55,283 nt of DNA, from assembly GCA_015055505.1 (NCBI GenBank), contig SVIB01000011.1, forward strand, positions 1 to 55,283, written 5' to 3'. Numbering within the stretch: position 1 is the stretch's first letter; every line of letters begins with the position of its first letter. The position numbers and the translations under genes were made by a program. Below the pieces are notes generated by a model. The model did not search any database. It had not been told where the DNA came from and saw only the letters and a list, made by a program, of their open reading frames with translations. The stretch comes from Clostridiales bacterium (GTDB lineage Bacteria > Bacillota > Clostridia > Christensenellales > Borkfalkiaceae). Shown piece after piece: positions 40,169 to 46,791 of the stretch.

Positions 40169-41632
40169 ATGAAAAAATCAAGCGGAATTTTAATGCCCGT
40201 ATTTGCTCTTTCGGGTAAATACGGAATAGGAACTTTTGGTAGCGAAAGTTATAAATTCGTAGACTTTTTGTGCGAGTCGGGGCAAAGCGTGTGGCAAATG
40301 CTCCCCCTTTCGCAAACGGTTTACGGGGATAGCCCTTATCAAACGACTGCGGACGGCTCGTTTAATCCCTATTTTTGCGATTTAGAGCAACTTTTCACTA
40401 TGGGGCTTTTAACCGAAAAAGAACTTAAATCGGCTGAAGAAAAAGTTACTAAGATAGATTACGGAAAACTTTACGTAAAGCGGACGGCGTTACTTAAAAA
40501 GGCGTTTTCTCGCTATGATTTTGAAGACGGATTTTTGTCGGCGGTAAATTCTAAAAAGTATTACGGCTATGCGGTATTTATGACCGCAAAGACCGTCTAC
40601 GGTGAATACAAAAACTTCCCTCTATGGTTAAAAACACACGAAAAACGACTTATAGACAGGTTTATTGAAGAAAACAACGAGGAGTTTTTATTTTATAACT
40701 TTACTCAGTATATCGTAGAAAATCAGTTTTTTAAACTTAAAAAATACGCCAACGAAAAGGGCGTAAAACTTATGGGCGATTTGCCGTTGTACGTTGCCTA
40801 CGACAGCGCCGAGGTTTGGAAAAATCCCGAACTTTTTATGCTCGACGAGGAATATAAACCTATAAAAGTCGCAGGCGTTCCCCCCGATTATTTTTCTCAA
40901 GACGGTCAACTTTGGGGAAATCCTTTATACGATTACGACAAAATGGAAAAAGACGGTTTTAAGTGGTGGAAAGCAAGGCTTAAAAGAAGTCTAAAAACCT
41001 TTGACCTCGTTAGAATAGACCATTTTAGAGGTCTTGACAGATTTTGGGCAATTCCCTACGGCGAAAGCGCAAAGGCAGGCGAATGGACGAAAGCGTACGG
41101 AGAGATAATTTTAAAAGAAATGCCTAAAAATCGACTTATAGCCGAGGATTTAGGTGTTATAGACGACGGAGTTATCGCTTTACTTGAAAAAACCGGACTT
41201 GCAGGAATGAAAGTTTTACTGTTTGCGTTTGACGGCAATCCCGACAATCCGTACTTGCCTAAAAATATAGGATATAACAGTATAGCGTACGTAGGCACGC
41301 ACGATAACGACACTGCTTACGGCTACGTAAAAACTCTTTCAAAAGAAGAGTTTAACGTGTTTTTAAAAAGTGTAAATTCGGTTATTCCCAAAGGTGCTAA
41401 AAAGGTAACGTCAAAAAAGGGAGTTGTAAATGCCCTAATTGAAACTCTATTTAATAGCGAGGCAAAACTCGTAATAACGACGTTTGCCGATTTAAACTGT
41501 CTTGACAATAAGTTTAGAATAAATACCCCCTCGACGGTAGGTAATTGGACGGTAAGATATCCCGAAAAATATTTTACCGACGAACTATCAAAAACTCTTT
41601 TAGAACTTACCCAAAAAGCAAAGAGGATATAA
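40169..41632 (+). CDS. malQ: 4-alpha-glucanotransferase (amylomaltase, GH77)
   Basis: This protein of about 487 residues rearranges alpha-1,4-glucans. The GH77 catalytic residues are in place: nucleophile Asp in LVRIDHFRGLDRFW, acid/base Glu in LIAEDLGVID and the third Asp in VGTHDNDTAYG. The N-terminal SGILMPVFALSGKYGIGTFG and LPLSQTVYGDSPYQ segments are typical. The ATG at 40169 has AGGAG 6 nt upstream. It is 45 nt behind dapL and possibly in the same transcript, though the pathways are unrelated. Two exact CGACTTATAG 10-mers lie within the gene. A structured repeat element begins 8 nt after the stop. Confidence 0.95.
   Translation: MKKSSGILMPVFALSGKYGIGTFGSESYKFVDFLCESGQSVWQMLPLSQTVYGDSPYQTTADGSFNPYFCDLEQLFTMGLLTEKELKSAEEKVTKIDYGKLYVKRTALLKKAFSRYDFEDGFLSAVNSKKYYGYAVFMTAKTVYGEYKNFPLWLKTHEKRLIDRFIEENNEEFLFYNFTQYIVENQFFKLKKYANEKGVKLMGDLPLYVAYDSAEVWKNPELFMLDEEYKPIKVAGVPPDYFSQDGQLWGNPLYDYDKMEKDGFKWWKARLKRSLKTFDLVRIDHFRGLDRFWAIPYGESAKAGEWTKAYGEIILKEMPKNRLIAEDLGVIDDGVIALLEKTGLAGMKVLLFAFDGNPDNPYLPKNIGYNSIAYVGTHDNDTAYGYVKTLSKEEFNVFLKSVNSVIPKGAKKVTSKKGVVNALIETLFNSEAKLVITTFADLNCLDNKFRINTPSTVGNWTVRYPEKYFTDELSKTLLELTQKAKRI
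40646..40655 (+). repeat. CGACTTATAG exact core inside malQ (first)
   Basis: The exact 10-mer encodes RLID of EKRLIDRF. The flanks do not match the extragenic motif beyond the core. Confidence 0.55.
41132..41141 (+). repeat. CGACTTATAG exact core inside malQ (second)
   Basis: The exact 10-mer preceded by AAAT and followed by CC encodes RLIAEDLG, which includes the catalytic Glu. It is thus under protein constraint. Confidence 0.55.
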
Positions 41633-41640
41633 AAGGGCTA

Positions 41641-41812
41641 TGTCACAACTTGTGACTGATATTTAAAGGCTTATCTACTTCGCAATATTAGTCTTTTTGC
41701 GGATTTTTGCAATTCCTACGACCAACAAGGTCGCTTCCTTGCAAAAACCTCGTAAAAATCCCGTCTTGTTCGTACCTAACCCTTTAAATTTTATCAGTCA
41801 TACGTTGTGACA
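41641..41812 (+). mobile_element. 172-bp inverted-repeat element (MITE-like or structured RNA)
   Basis: The ends are inverted: TGTCACAACTTGTGACTGAT (41641-41660, with TTTAAAGG to 41669) against the complement of 41781-41812, about 26 of 30 bp. The inner part folds again: GGATTTTT (41701-41708) with AAAAATCC (41754-41761), TTTTTGCAA (41704-41712) with TTGCAAAAA (41739-41747), and CGACC (41719-41723) with GGTCG (41729-41733) around a 5-nt loop. No ORF. The ends relate it to 18457-18586 and to the fragment at 33698. Confidence 0.75.
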
Positions 41813-41825
41813 GCGCCTATAAAAT

Positions 41826-41883
41826 AAAGCGCAAGGATTAACGTCGTATCCTTAACGGGTAGAACGTTAATTCTTGCGCTTTG
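41826..41883. terminator. Long hairpin terminator downstream of malQ
   Basis: AAAGCGCAAGGATTAACGT (41826-41844) pairs with its near complement (41864-41883) with one mismatch. The loop is 19 nt and T-rich sequence follows. It probably ends the dapF-dapL-malQ transcript. Confidence 0.75.
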
Positions 41884-41910
41884 TTGTTTTACGCGAAACT
41901 TAAAAATGCT

Positions 41911-41937
41911 TAATAATCGACTTATAGACGGGTTTTT
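41911..41937 (+). repeat. Dispersed CGACTTATAG motif (exact core)
   Basis: TAATAATCGACTTATAG then ACGGGTTTTTA. Core at 41918-41927. It abuts the stop codon of the minus-strand suhB-like gene. Confidence 0.8.
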
Positions 41938-42721
41938 ATGAGTTTTTTATTATTTCAAGTCCCTTTTCGTGGCAAACGCCGTTAGAGGCGTACACCGAAG
42001 AGGGTTTTTCCATATCCAAAGGTTTTCCGTCAAAGTCGGTGACTTTTCCCCCTGCCTCTTGAAGAATTATTGCGCCGGCGGCGTAATCCCAAGGGGAAAG
42101 ACGGCATTCAAAAAATAGGTCGATTCTACCCACTGCAAGATGGCAAAAATCGAGCGCAGCCGATCCGCTACGGCGAATATCCGTACAACTAAAAAACAAA
42201 TTTTTAGCGATAGAAAAGGTCTTTTCGCCAAGTTCCGCTTTGTAGTAAGGCGACGAGCCGAAAGCAAAAATACTCTCGTTAAAATCTTTTTTTGAAACGC
42301 AAATTTTGTTGCCGTTTAAATACGCGCCCTTTCCTTTTTCGGCAGTATAAAGTTCGTTTGAATAAGGATTTAAAACCGCGCCGAAAATTCCCACGCCGTT
42401 TTTATAACAGCCGATAGAAATAGCCGAAAGTTTATAGTCCTTTATAAAGTTAGTCGTACCGTCGATAGGGTCGATAATAAAACAAAGTTCGGCTGTATTA
42501 AAATTCCCGTCGCTTAAATTTTCCTCAGCGATAAAGGTAGCGTTAGGGAAAGCCTTTTTAAGGTTTTCTACCAAAAAATTTTGCACTTTAACGTCGTATT
42601 CGGTGACGAAATTAACGTCGCCCGACTTAACGTCTAAAATTTCCACGTTATGTGCGCCTATCATAATCTCCCCCGCCGATTTTATAATAGGGGTAACAAT
42701 TTTCGTAAAGTCTTTTTCCAT
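41936..42721 (-). CDS. Inositol monophosphatase family protein
   Basis: This 261-residue Li-sensitive-type sugar phosphatase has the three metal-site motifs: AEEN (Glu-Glu, near residue 66), IDPIDGTTNFI (near 90-100) and SPWDYAAGAIILQEAGG (near 215-230). SGSAALDFCHLAVGRIDLFFE is also characteristic. Members hydrolyse inositol-1-phosphate or related sugar phosphates; SuhB also binds rRNA antitermination complexes. No SD stands out. It is on the minus strand, 25 nt downstream of the Doc toxin gene end and possibly read from the same transcript. Confidence 0.92.
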   Translation of the reverse strand: MEKDFTKIVTPIIKSAGEIMIGAHNVEILDVKSGDVNFVTEYDVKVQNFLVENLKKAFPNATFIAEENLSDGNFNTAELCFIIDPIDGTTNFIKDYKLSAISIGCYKNGVGIFGAVLNPYSNELYTAEKGKGAYLNGNKICVSKKDFNESIFAFGSSPYYKAELGEKTFSIAKNLFFSCTDIRRSGSAALDFCHLAVGRIDLFFECRLSPWDYAAGAIILQEAGGKVTDFDGKPLDMEKPSSVYASNGVCHEKGLEIIKNS

Positions 42722-42746
42722 AATTTTTTAACTGTTAAAAAAGTGA

Positions 42747-43127
42747 TTAGTTTATTTTGTGTGATTTTATCCAGTCGAGAAGCTCTTCGTAACTCATTTT
42801 GCCGTCTGCAAGCGAAAGACCAATTGAAACGAGTTCCTCGTCACTATATTTTAGATATATTCCGTTTATAGCCAAAAAGGAAAGCATGACGAGAAGACCT
42901 ATCCTTTTATTCCCGTCCACAAAGGCGTGATTAGAAACAAGACTGTATCCAAGTTTTGCCCCTTTTTCTTCTTTAGAGGGATATAATTCTTGACCGTCAA
43001 AGGTTTGATAGGTTGATTCGATAGCCGAGTCTAAAAGTCCAAAATCTCTTACTCCCGCGCTGCCGCCACTTGATTCGATAACTAACTGTTGTAGAAGTAA
43101 AACCTTTTCTTTATCGAATTTAATCAT
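42747..43127 (-). CDS. doc: Doc-like Fic-fold toxin
   Basis: This 126-residue protein matches the death-on-curing family. The active-site motif is HAFVDGNKRIG (67-77: His67, Asp71, Lys74, Arg75), the Doc-type variant of Fic. Doc proteins of this type phosphorylate and inactivate elongation factor EF-Tu. The N-terminal segment FDKEKVLLLQQLVIESSGGSAGVRDFGLLDSAIE and DEELVSIGLSLADGKMSYEELLDWI at the C-terminus are typical. The gene overlaps the Phd antitoxin gene by 4 nt. All catalytic residues appear intact. Confidence 0.9.
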   Translation of the reverse strand: MIKFDKEKVLLLQQLVIESSGGSAGVRDFGLLDSAIESTYQTFDGQELYPSKEEKGAKLGYSLVSNHAFVDGNKRIGLLVMLSFLAINGIYLKYSDEELVSIGLSLADGKMSYEELLDWIKSHKIN

Positions 43128-43360
43128 TTAGCAAGCTCCTTAAAAGCGTTAATATGCTCGGTTAAAATGAGCTTTGCAACAATACAAAGAAGTTGGTTTT
43201 CGTCGGTAAATTTAGCTTCGTCAAAGCATGAAACGACGTACTTTGGCTTATTGTTTTTTAGTATTATAGCTTTTCCGTTTTCCTCGACCTTTTTAGTCAC
43301 TTTTGAAAAATTTTGATTAGCGTCGGTTATGGAGATTAAATTATTTACGTTAATATTCAT
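43124..43360 (-). CDS. Phd/YefM-family antitoxin
   Basis: This protein of about 78 residues begins MNINVNNLISITDANQNFSKVTKKVEENGKAIILKNNKPKYVV, the Phd/YefM DNA-binding dimer domain. A C-terminal tail (about 50-78) follows that would wrap the Doc toxin. The start at 43360 is used because GAGAGGT lies 6 nt upstream; a start 15 nt earlier lacks an SD. It overlaps doc by ATGA. Expression is likely autorepressed via an inverted repeat over the promoter. Confidence 0.88.
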   Translation of the reverse strand: MNINVNNLISITDANQNFSKVTKKVEENGKAIILKNNKPKYVVSCFDEAKFTDENQLLCIVAKLILTEHINAFKELAK

Positions 43361-43381
43361 ATTTCTACCTCTCATATATTT

Positions 43382-43418
43382 ATTATATACGAAAAATAGG
43401 ATAAATTCAACCTATTTT
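43382..43418 (-). promoter_or_regulatory. Toxin-antitoxin promoter and operator
   Basis: On the minus strand TTGAAT (43405-43410), 17 bp, TATAAT (43382-43387). An inverted repeat AAAATAGG (43393-43400) / CCTATTTT (43411-43418) flanks the -35 box and could bind Phd. Confidence 0.7.
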
Positions 43419-43451
43419 ATGAAAGTTTTTAAGAATTTACTAAAAAAAAGA

Positions 43452-43477
43452 AAAACAGCGGAGTTTTCCGCTGTTTT
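43452..43477 (-). terminator. Terminator of the second SLOG gene
   Basis: An 11-bp stem AAAACAGCGGA and complement with a 4-nt loop, T-rich on both sides. It lies 48 nt after the SLOG stop codon. Confidence 0.8.
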
Positions 43478-43524
43478 CAATAAAACGTTTTAAACTGTAA
43501 TTCTATAATGTTTTTAATAGTTCT

Positions 43525-44049
43525 CTATTCTTCATTAATAAATCCATCATATATGTTTATTATTTCTTTTTTCTTTTTTAAAGCGTATTCATAAGCAATT
43601 TTTGTTCCGCTTTTTCGCTTTGACGGTGGCAACGTATTACGTTTAGGTTCTCGTTTTAATTCCGGTACGTATTTTTCGTTGTAGAAGAATATACAATAGG
43701 TAGAATTATCTATCATTTCATAATTGCGTTCAACGTAAGAACTTTTACCAGCGTTTTCTATCTTGGGTGGATAATAGGTTTCTTCGTAAAATTCAAGTAG
43801 ATAGTCTTCGTAAGATTTACTTATATATTGAAAAGCCGACCTAACGTATATTCTTCGTATAGAAGGATACTCATTTTGAAGTTCGGTAACAACTTCCCAC
43901 GATAAGTCGTTAAACTCACTCTTACTGCCAAAGAAAAACTTAGTAACGCCTTTATCTAAAAGTTTTAGCGTTTCCTGTTTTAATAAGTTCTTTGCCTTTT
44001 CTTTATTTTCTATTTTTCTATGACCTATAAAGCAACAAGACGTATCCAT
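43525..44049 (-). CDS. SLOG-family protein (DUF4406/YpsA-like superfamily), second copy
   Basis: This protein of about 174 residues has the SLOG opening MDTSCCFIGHRKI, a second turn FFFGSKSEFNDLSWEVVTEL, the strand IRRIYVRSAFQYI, and GKSSYVERNYEMIDNSTYCIFFYNEKY and KSGTKIAYEYALKKKKEIINIY, a set seen in a widespread clostridial SLOG family. These are nucleotide-ligand binding Rossmann-like folds. An ATG at 44169 in the same frame would add 40 residues encoded by the arm of a palindrome, so I start at 44049, where AAAGGTGG lies 10 nt upstream. It shares only the general fold with the SLOG gene at 9365. Likely cytosolic; function unknown. Confidence 0.82.
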   Translation of the reverse strand: MDTSCCFIGHRKIENKEKAKNLLKQETLKLLDKGVTKFFFGSKSEFNDLSWEVVTELQNEYPSIRRIYVRSAFQYISKSYEDYLLEFYEETYYPPKIENAGKSSYVERNYEMIDNSTYCIFFYNEKYVPELKREPKRNTLPPSKRKSGTKIAYEYALKKKKEIINIYDGFINEE

Positions 44050-44109
44050 AAAAAATGTGCCACCTTTTGCAAGATGACACATATAGTATGCATCATTCTC
44101 GCATTGTTT

Positions 44110-44222
44110 GTGGAACAACTTTACATAATCTCTAACAAGATATTTGTAATACGAAAAACGAATACACAACTACCGATAGTATGTGTATCTTATTAGAGAA
44201 AAATCATATTAAGTTGTTCCAC
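44110..44222. mobile_element. 113-bp imperfect palindrome (MITE-like) upstream of the SLOG gene
   Basis: GTGGAACAACTT (44110-44121) pairs with AAGTTGTTCCAC (44211-44222). TCTCTAACAAGATA (44129-44142) pairs with TATCTTATTAGAGA (44186-44199, one mismatch). The inner 43 bp are less ordered. It spans the region just upstream of the SLOG start and would form a long hairpin in RNA. Confidence 0.75.
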
Positions 44223-44312
44223 GCATCTATAATAACATTTTTTTCTAAAAAAATCAATATTTAAGCGATAATAATATAAAAATAGACGTAAGTTCTTAAA
44301 GAATTTAGAAAT

Positions 44313-44436
44313 AATGCGAACAAAGCCAATTTTATGCAAAGAGCATATCCCATAATACCTTTCGTAAGTTCGCATTTTAGCGGACGGTTTTACGTAGTTT
44401 TCAAGCCAACAAATTTAGGTAAAAACCGTCGCTAAA
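44313..44436. repeat. Two consecutive inverted repeats in non-coding DNA
   Basis: AATGCGAAC (44313-44321) pairs with GTTCGCATT (44368-44376). Directly behind it, TTTAGCG..ACGGTTTTAC (44376-44392) pairs with GTAAAAACCGT..CGCTAAA (44419-44436), a stem of about 17 bp with two single-base indels. CGTAAGTTC occurs directly repeated at about 44287 and 44364. No ORF with an SD is present; 44223-44687 is otherwise AT-rich. Confidence 0.6.
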
Positions 44437-44632
44437 TTCAGTAAAAACCCAATTAGAAAAAACACTATTGCGTATACAAATGTAATAAATTCAGGAATTT
44501 TAATGGAAAATTTTAAAAAGCGTTCGTTTTCTTCAATAATTTTTTTCTCTGAAAAATTGAATTTTTTTGGCAAAAAAATCCCCCAAAGTTATATATTTAT
44601 GAAAACAAATAGTTATAATATAAACATTATAT

Positions 44633-44680
44633 GGAACATTATGTTCTTTGTCAAGCATTTTAGAACGATTTGTTCTAAAA
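44633..44680 (+). promoter_or_regulatory. Two palindromic operators before the XRE gene
   Basis: Site 1: GAACAT-T-ATGTTC (44634-44646). Site 2: TTTTAGAAC-N5-GTTCTAAAA (44658-44680), perfect 9-bp arms. Both carry the half-site GAAC/GTTC. Site 2 ends 7 nt before the start codon, replacing an SD, so binding would block both transcription and ribosome access. Confidence 0.8.
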
Positions 44681-44687
44681 TAATAAT

Positions 44688-44897
44688 ATGAAGAATAAAT
44701 TTGCAGAACAATTAAATAGTTTAAGATTAGAAAGCGGATTGTCAAGATCTCAGCTTGCTGAAAAATTAAACGTTTCTACAAGGCTTGTTTCCTATTGGGA
44801 AAACGGTCAAAGGGAATGTGATTTTGATATGCTTATAAAAATTGCTGAAATTTTTTCAACGAGCGTAGATTATTTGTTGGGAAGAAGGGATTATTAA
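44688..44897 (+). CDS. XRE-family (Cro/CI-type) DNA-binding protein
   Basis: This 69-residue protein is a single helix-turn-helix domain: FAEQLNSLRLESGLSRSQLAEKLNVSTRLVSYWENGQRECDFDMLIKIAEIFSTSVDYLLG. It is of the Cro/SinR-like type, probably a dimeric autorepressor. There is no SD; the start follows an AT-rich leader or may be nearly leaderless. Two GAAC/GTTC palindromes just upstream are probable operators for autoregulation. A 15-bp hairpin terminator follows, so it is a lone regulator gene, possibly a remnant of a mobile region that includes the palindromes to its left. Confidence 0.85.
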   Translation: MKNKFAEQLNSLRLESGLSRSQLAEKLNVSTRLVSYWENGQRECDFDMLIKIAEIFSTSVDYLLGRRDY

Positions 44898-44905
44898 AAA
44901 AGCGT

Positions 44906-44937
44906 AAGGGCTTCGGCGAAACTTCGCCGAAGCCCTT
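44906..44937 (+). terminator. XRE gene terminator
   Basis: A 15-bp perfect stem AAGGGCTTCGGCGAA and complement with a 2-nt loop, 8 nt after the stop codon. The T run after it is weak. Confidence 0.75.
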
Positions 44938-45096
44938 AACTTGTAAATAAAAAAGAAATGTTAAAACAAAGAATAAAATTTAAAAAATTAGAATAAAACA
45001 CAACCAACACCCGTATTGTAAACCCGAAATGAGTAAAAGTCAATACCTTACCCCCTAAAAAATCTTAAAAAAATTTTTTAATTTTATATTAAACAG

Positions 45097-45158
45097 TTGA
45101 CAATATTATATAGCAGTATTATAATATTTCCAGAAATCCTACCAAAACGGTAGGAATT
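45097..45158 (+). promoter_or_regulatory. iscR promoter with inverted-repeat operator
   Basis: TTGACA (45097-45102), 17 bp, TATAAT (45120-45125). Downstream, AATCCTACC (45135-45143) and GGTAGGAATT (45149-45158) form an inverted repeat with a 5-bp centre, a suitable site for the Rrf2-family regulator encoded next. Confidence 0.75.
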
Positions 45159-45224
45159 AAAAAACGGCTTTGACACAGCCTAAAAAATAATCGCTCAAAA
45201 TAGGCGAAAAAGGGGGATAAAAGC

Positions 45225-45617
45225 ATGAAAATTTCATCAAAAACGCATTACGGCGTGCAAATTTTATCCTTTCTCGCCGTAAAAACCGAGCCGGTTTCGG
45301 CTAAAGAACTTGAAAAATGTACGGGCGTTTCGAGTAAATACCTCGAAAAGGTGCTTAAAATTCTTTCCGAAACGGGAGTCGTCAATGCAACGAGAGGGGC
45401 AAACGGCGGTTATTTGCTTTCAAGAAAGCCCGAAGATATCAAAATGGGCGAGGTCGTTCGCGCGCTTGAAGAGGATAATATGGAAATTATCGATTGCGTG
45501 GCGAAATCGGGCTGTTGCTGTCCGTCAAGCAAGCTGTGGAAAAAATTATTCGACGGGATTAATCAAATTTTAGACGGAGTTACCTTAAAGGATATCTCCG
45601 AAGGAACGATATTATGA
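45225..45617 (+). CDS. iscR: Rrf2-family regulator, IscR-like
   Basis: This 130-residue winged-helix regulator has the Rrf2 opening MKISSKTHYGVQILSFLAV, the HTH VSAKELEKCTGVSSKYLEKVLKIL and wing VNATRGANGGYLLSRKPEDI. The Cys cluster C91-x5-CCC (97-99) could bind an Fe-S cluster. Since it leads iscS and iscU in an operon, it probably senses Fe-S status and represses the operon. GGGGG lies 9 nt before the ATG. An operator-like inverted repeat overlaps the promoter region. The last codons overlap the iscS start by 4 nt. Confidence 0.92.
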   Translation: MKISSKTHYGVQILSFLAVKTEPVSAKELEKCTGVSSKYLEKVLKILSETGVVNATRGANGGYLLSRKPEDIKMGEVVRALEEDNMEIIDCVAKSGCCCPSSKLWKKLFDGINQILDGVTLKDISEGTIL

Positions 45618-46780
45618 AACAAATTTATTTAGACCATGCGGCGACTACTCCGCTTGATAAGAGAGTTTTAGAAAAGATGCTCCCCTATTTTTGCGAGAAT
45701 TACGGCAACGCAAACAGTCAACACGGTTACGGCAGAGAGGCTCAAAAGGCGGTTGACGAGGCGAGAGATACCATAGCGAAATTAATTGGCGCGAAACCGT
45801 CCGAAATTTATTTTACCTCGGGCGGAACGGAAAGCGATAACTGGGTTCTTCGCGGTGTTGCAAACGCTTATAAAGATAAAGGAAACCATATTATAATAAG
45901 CAAAATCGAGCACGCCGCAATGCTTACTACCGCTAAAGAACTTGAAAAAGAGGGCTTTGAATTTTCGTATATTGGCGTTGACGAAGAGGGTTTTATAGAC
46001 CTTGAAGAATTAAAAAGAGAAATTCGTCCTACCACGGTTTTAATTTCGTGTATGTTTGCTAATAACGAAATCGGCACGGTTGAGCCGATTGCGGAAATAG
46101 TAAAAATCGCCAAAGAAAAAGGGATTTTAGTGCATTCTGACGCAGTTCAGGCAATGGGCGCTATTGATATTAACGTAGCCGAGTTAGGCGTGGATATGCT
46201 TTCTTTTTCGGCGCATAAATTTAACGGACCTAAAGGCATAGGCGCGTTGTATCTTAAAAACGGAATCCCCGTTTCAAGGCTTATTTCGGGTGGTCACCAA
46301 GAGAGGACGAGAAGAGGCGGAACGACTAACGTTCCTGCCGTAGTCGGTTTTGCCGAGGCGCTCCGTCTTACTAAGCAAACCTTAAAAGAGGATAACGAGT
46401 ACGTAAGTTCGCTCCGCAATAGATTTGTAGAGAGGGTTTTGGCTGAAATTCCAAAGGTTAAGTTAAACGGCGCGTCCGATATGAGCAAACGCCTTCCGTC
46501 AAACGCCGATTTTTCCTTTGAATATATCGAGGGGGAATCAATACTTTTTAGTCTTGATATGGACGGAATAGCCGTTTCATCGGGCTCTGCGTGTTCGTCT
46601 GGCTCGCTCGAGCCGTCGCACGTGCTTATGGCGATAGGACTTTCGGAAGAAAGGGCGCACGGCACGATAAGATTTTCGTTTGGAAAGGAAAACACGGTTG
46701 AAGAAGTTGACTACGTAGTTGACACTTTAAAAAATACTATTCAAAGGCTTAGGGAGATGTCCCCGCTTTTTAACGCATAA
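45614..46780 (+). CDS. iscS: Cysteine desulfurase IscS/NifS
   Basis: This 388-residue PLP enzyme releases sulfur from cysteine for Fe-S clusters. It shows IYLDHAATTPLDKRVLEKMLPYF, FTSGGTESDNWVL, HAAMLTT, CMFANNEIGTVEPI, HSDAVQAMG, the PLP lysine in LSFSAHKFNGPKG and the active-site cysteine loop SSGSACSSGSLEPSHVL. Its ATG overlaps the iscR stop. It is followed 11 nt later by iscU, giving the common clostridial iscR-iscS-iscU operon. Confidence 0.95.
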   Translation: MKQIYLDHAATTPLDKRVLEKMLPYFCENYGNANSQHGYGREAQKAVDEARDTIAKLIGAKPSEIYFTSGGTESDNWVLRGVANAYKDKGNHIIISKIEHAAMLTTAKELEKEGFEFSYIGVDEEGFIDLEELKREIRPTTVLISCMFANNEIGTVEPIAEIVKIAKEKGILVHSDAVQAMGAIDINVAELGVDMLSFSAHKFNGPKGIGALYLKNGIPVSRLISGGHQERTRRGGTTNVPAVVGFAEALRLTKQTLKEDNEYVSSLRNRFVERVLAEIPKVKLNGASDMSKRLPSNADFSFEYIEGESILFSLDMDGIAVSSGSACSSGSLEPSHVLMAIGLSEERAHGTIRFSFGKENTVEEVDYVVDTLKNTIQRLREMSPLFNA

Positions 46781-46791
46781 GGAGAAAAAAT

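Larger units (their letters stand above)
44898..45224. other. Intergenic region between XRE gene and iscR
   Basis: No gene. It holds the XRE terminator (44906-44937), the iscR promoter and a Rrf2-type operator (45097-45158) and a copy of the CTTTGACACAGCCTAAAA repeat (45168-45185). The stretch 44940-45090 is AT-rich without recognisable structure. Confidence 0.65.

Noticed and set aside
44193..44745. Short frames in the palindrome region
   Set aside because: No SD, formed in AT-rich inverted repeats and overlapping the XRE operators.
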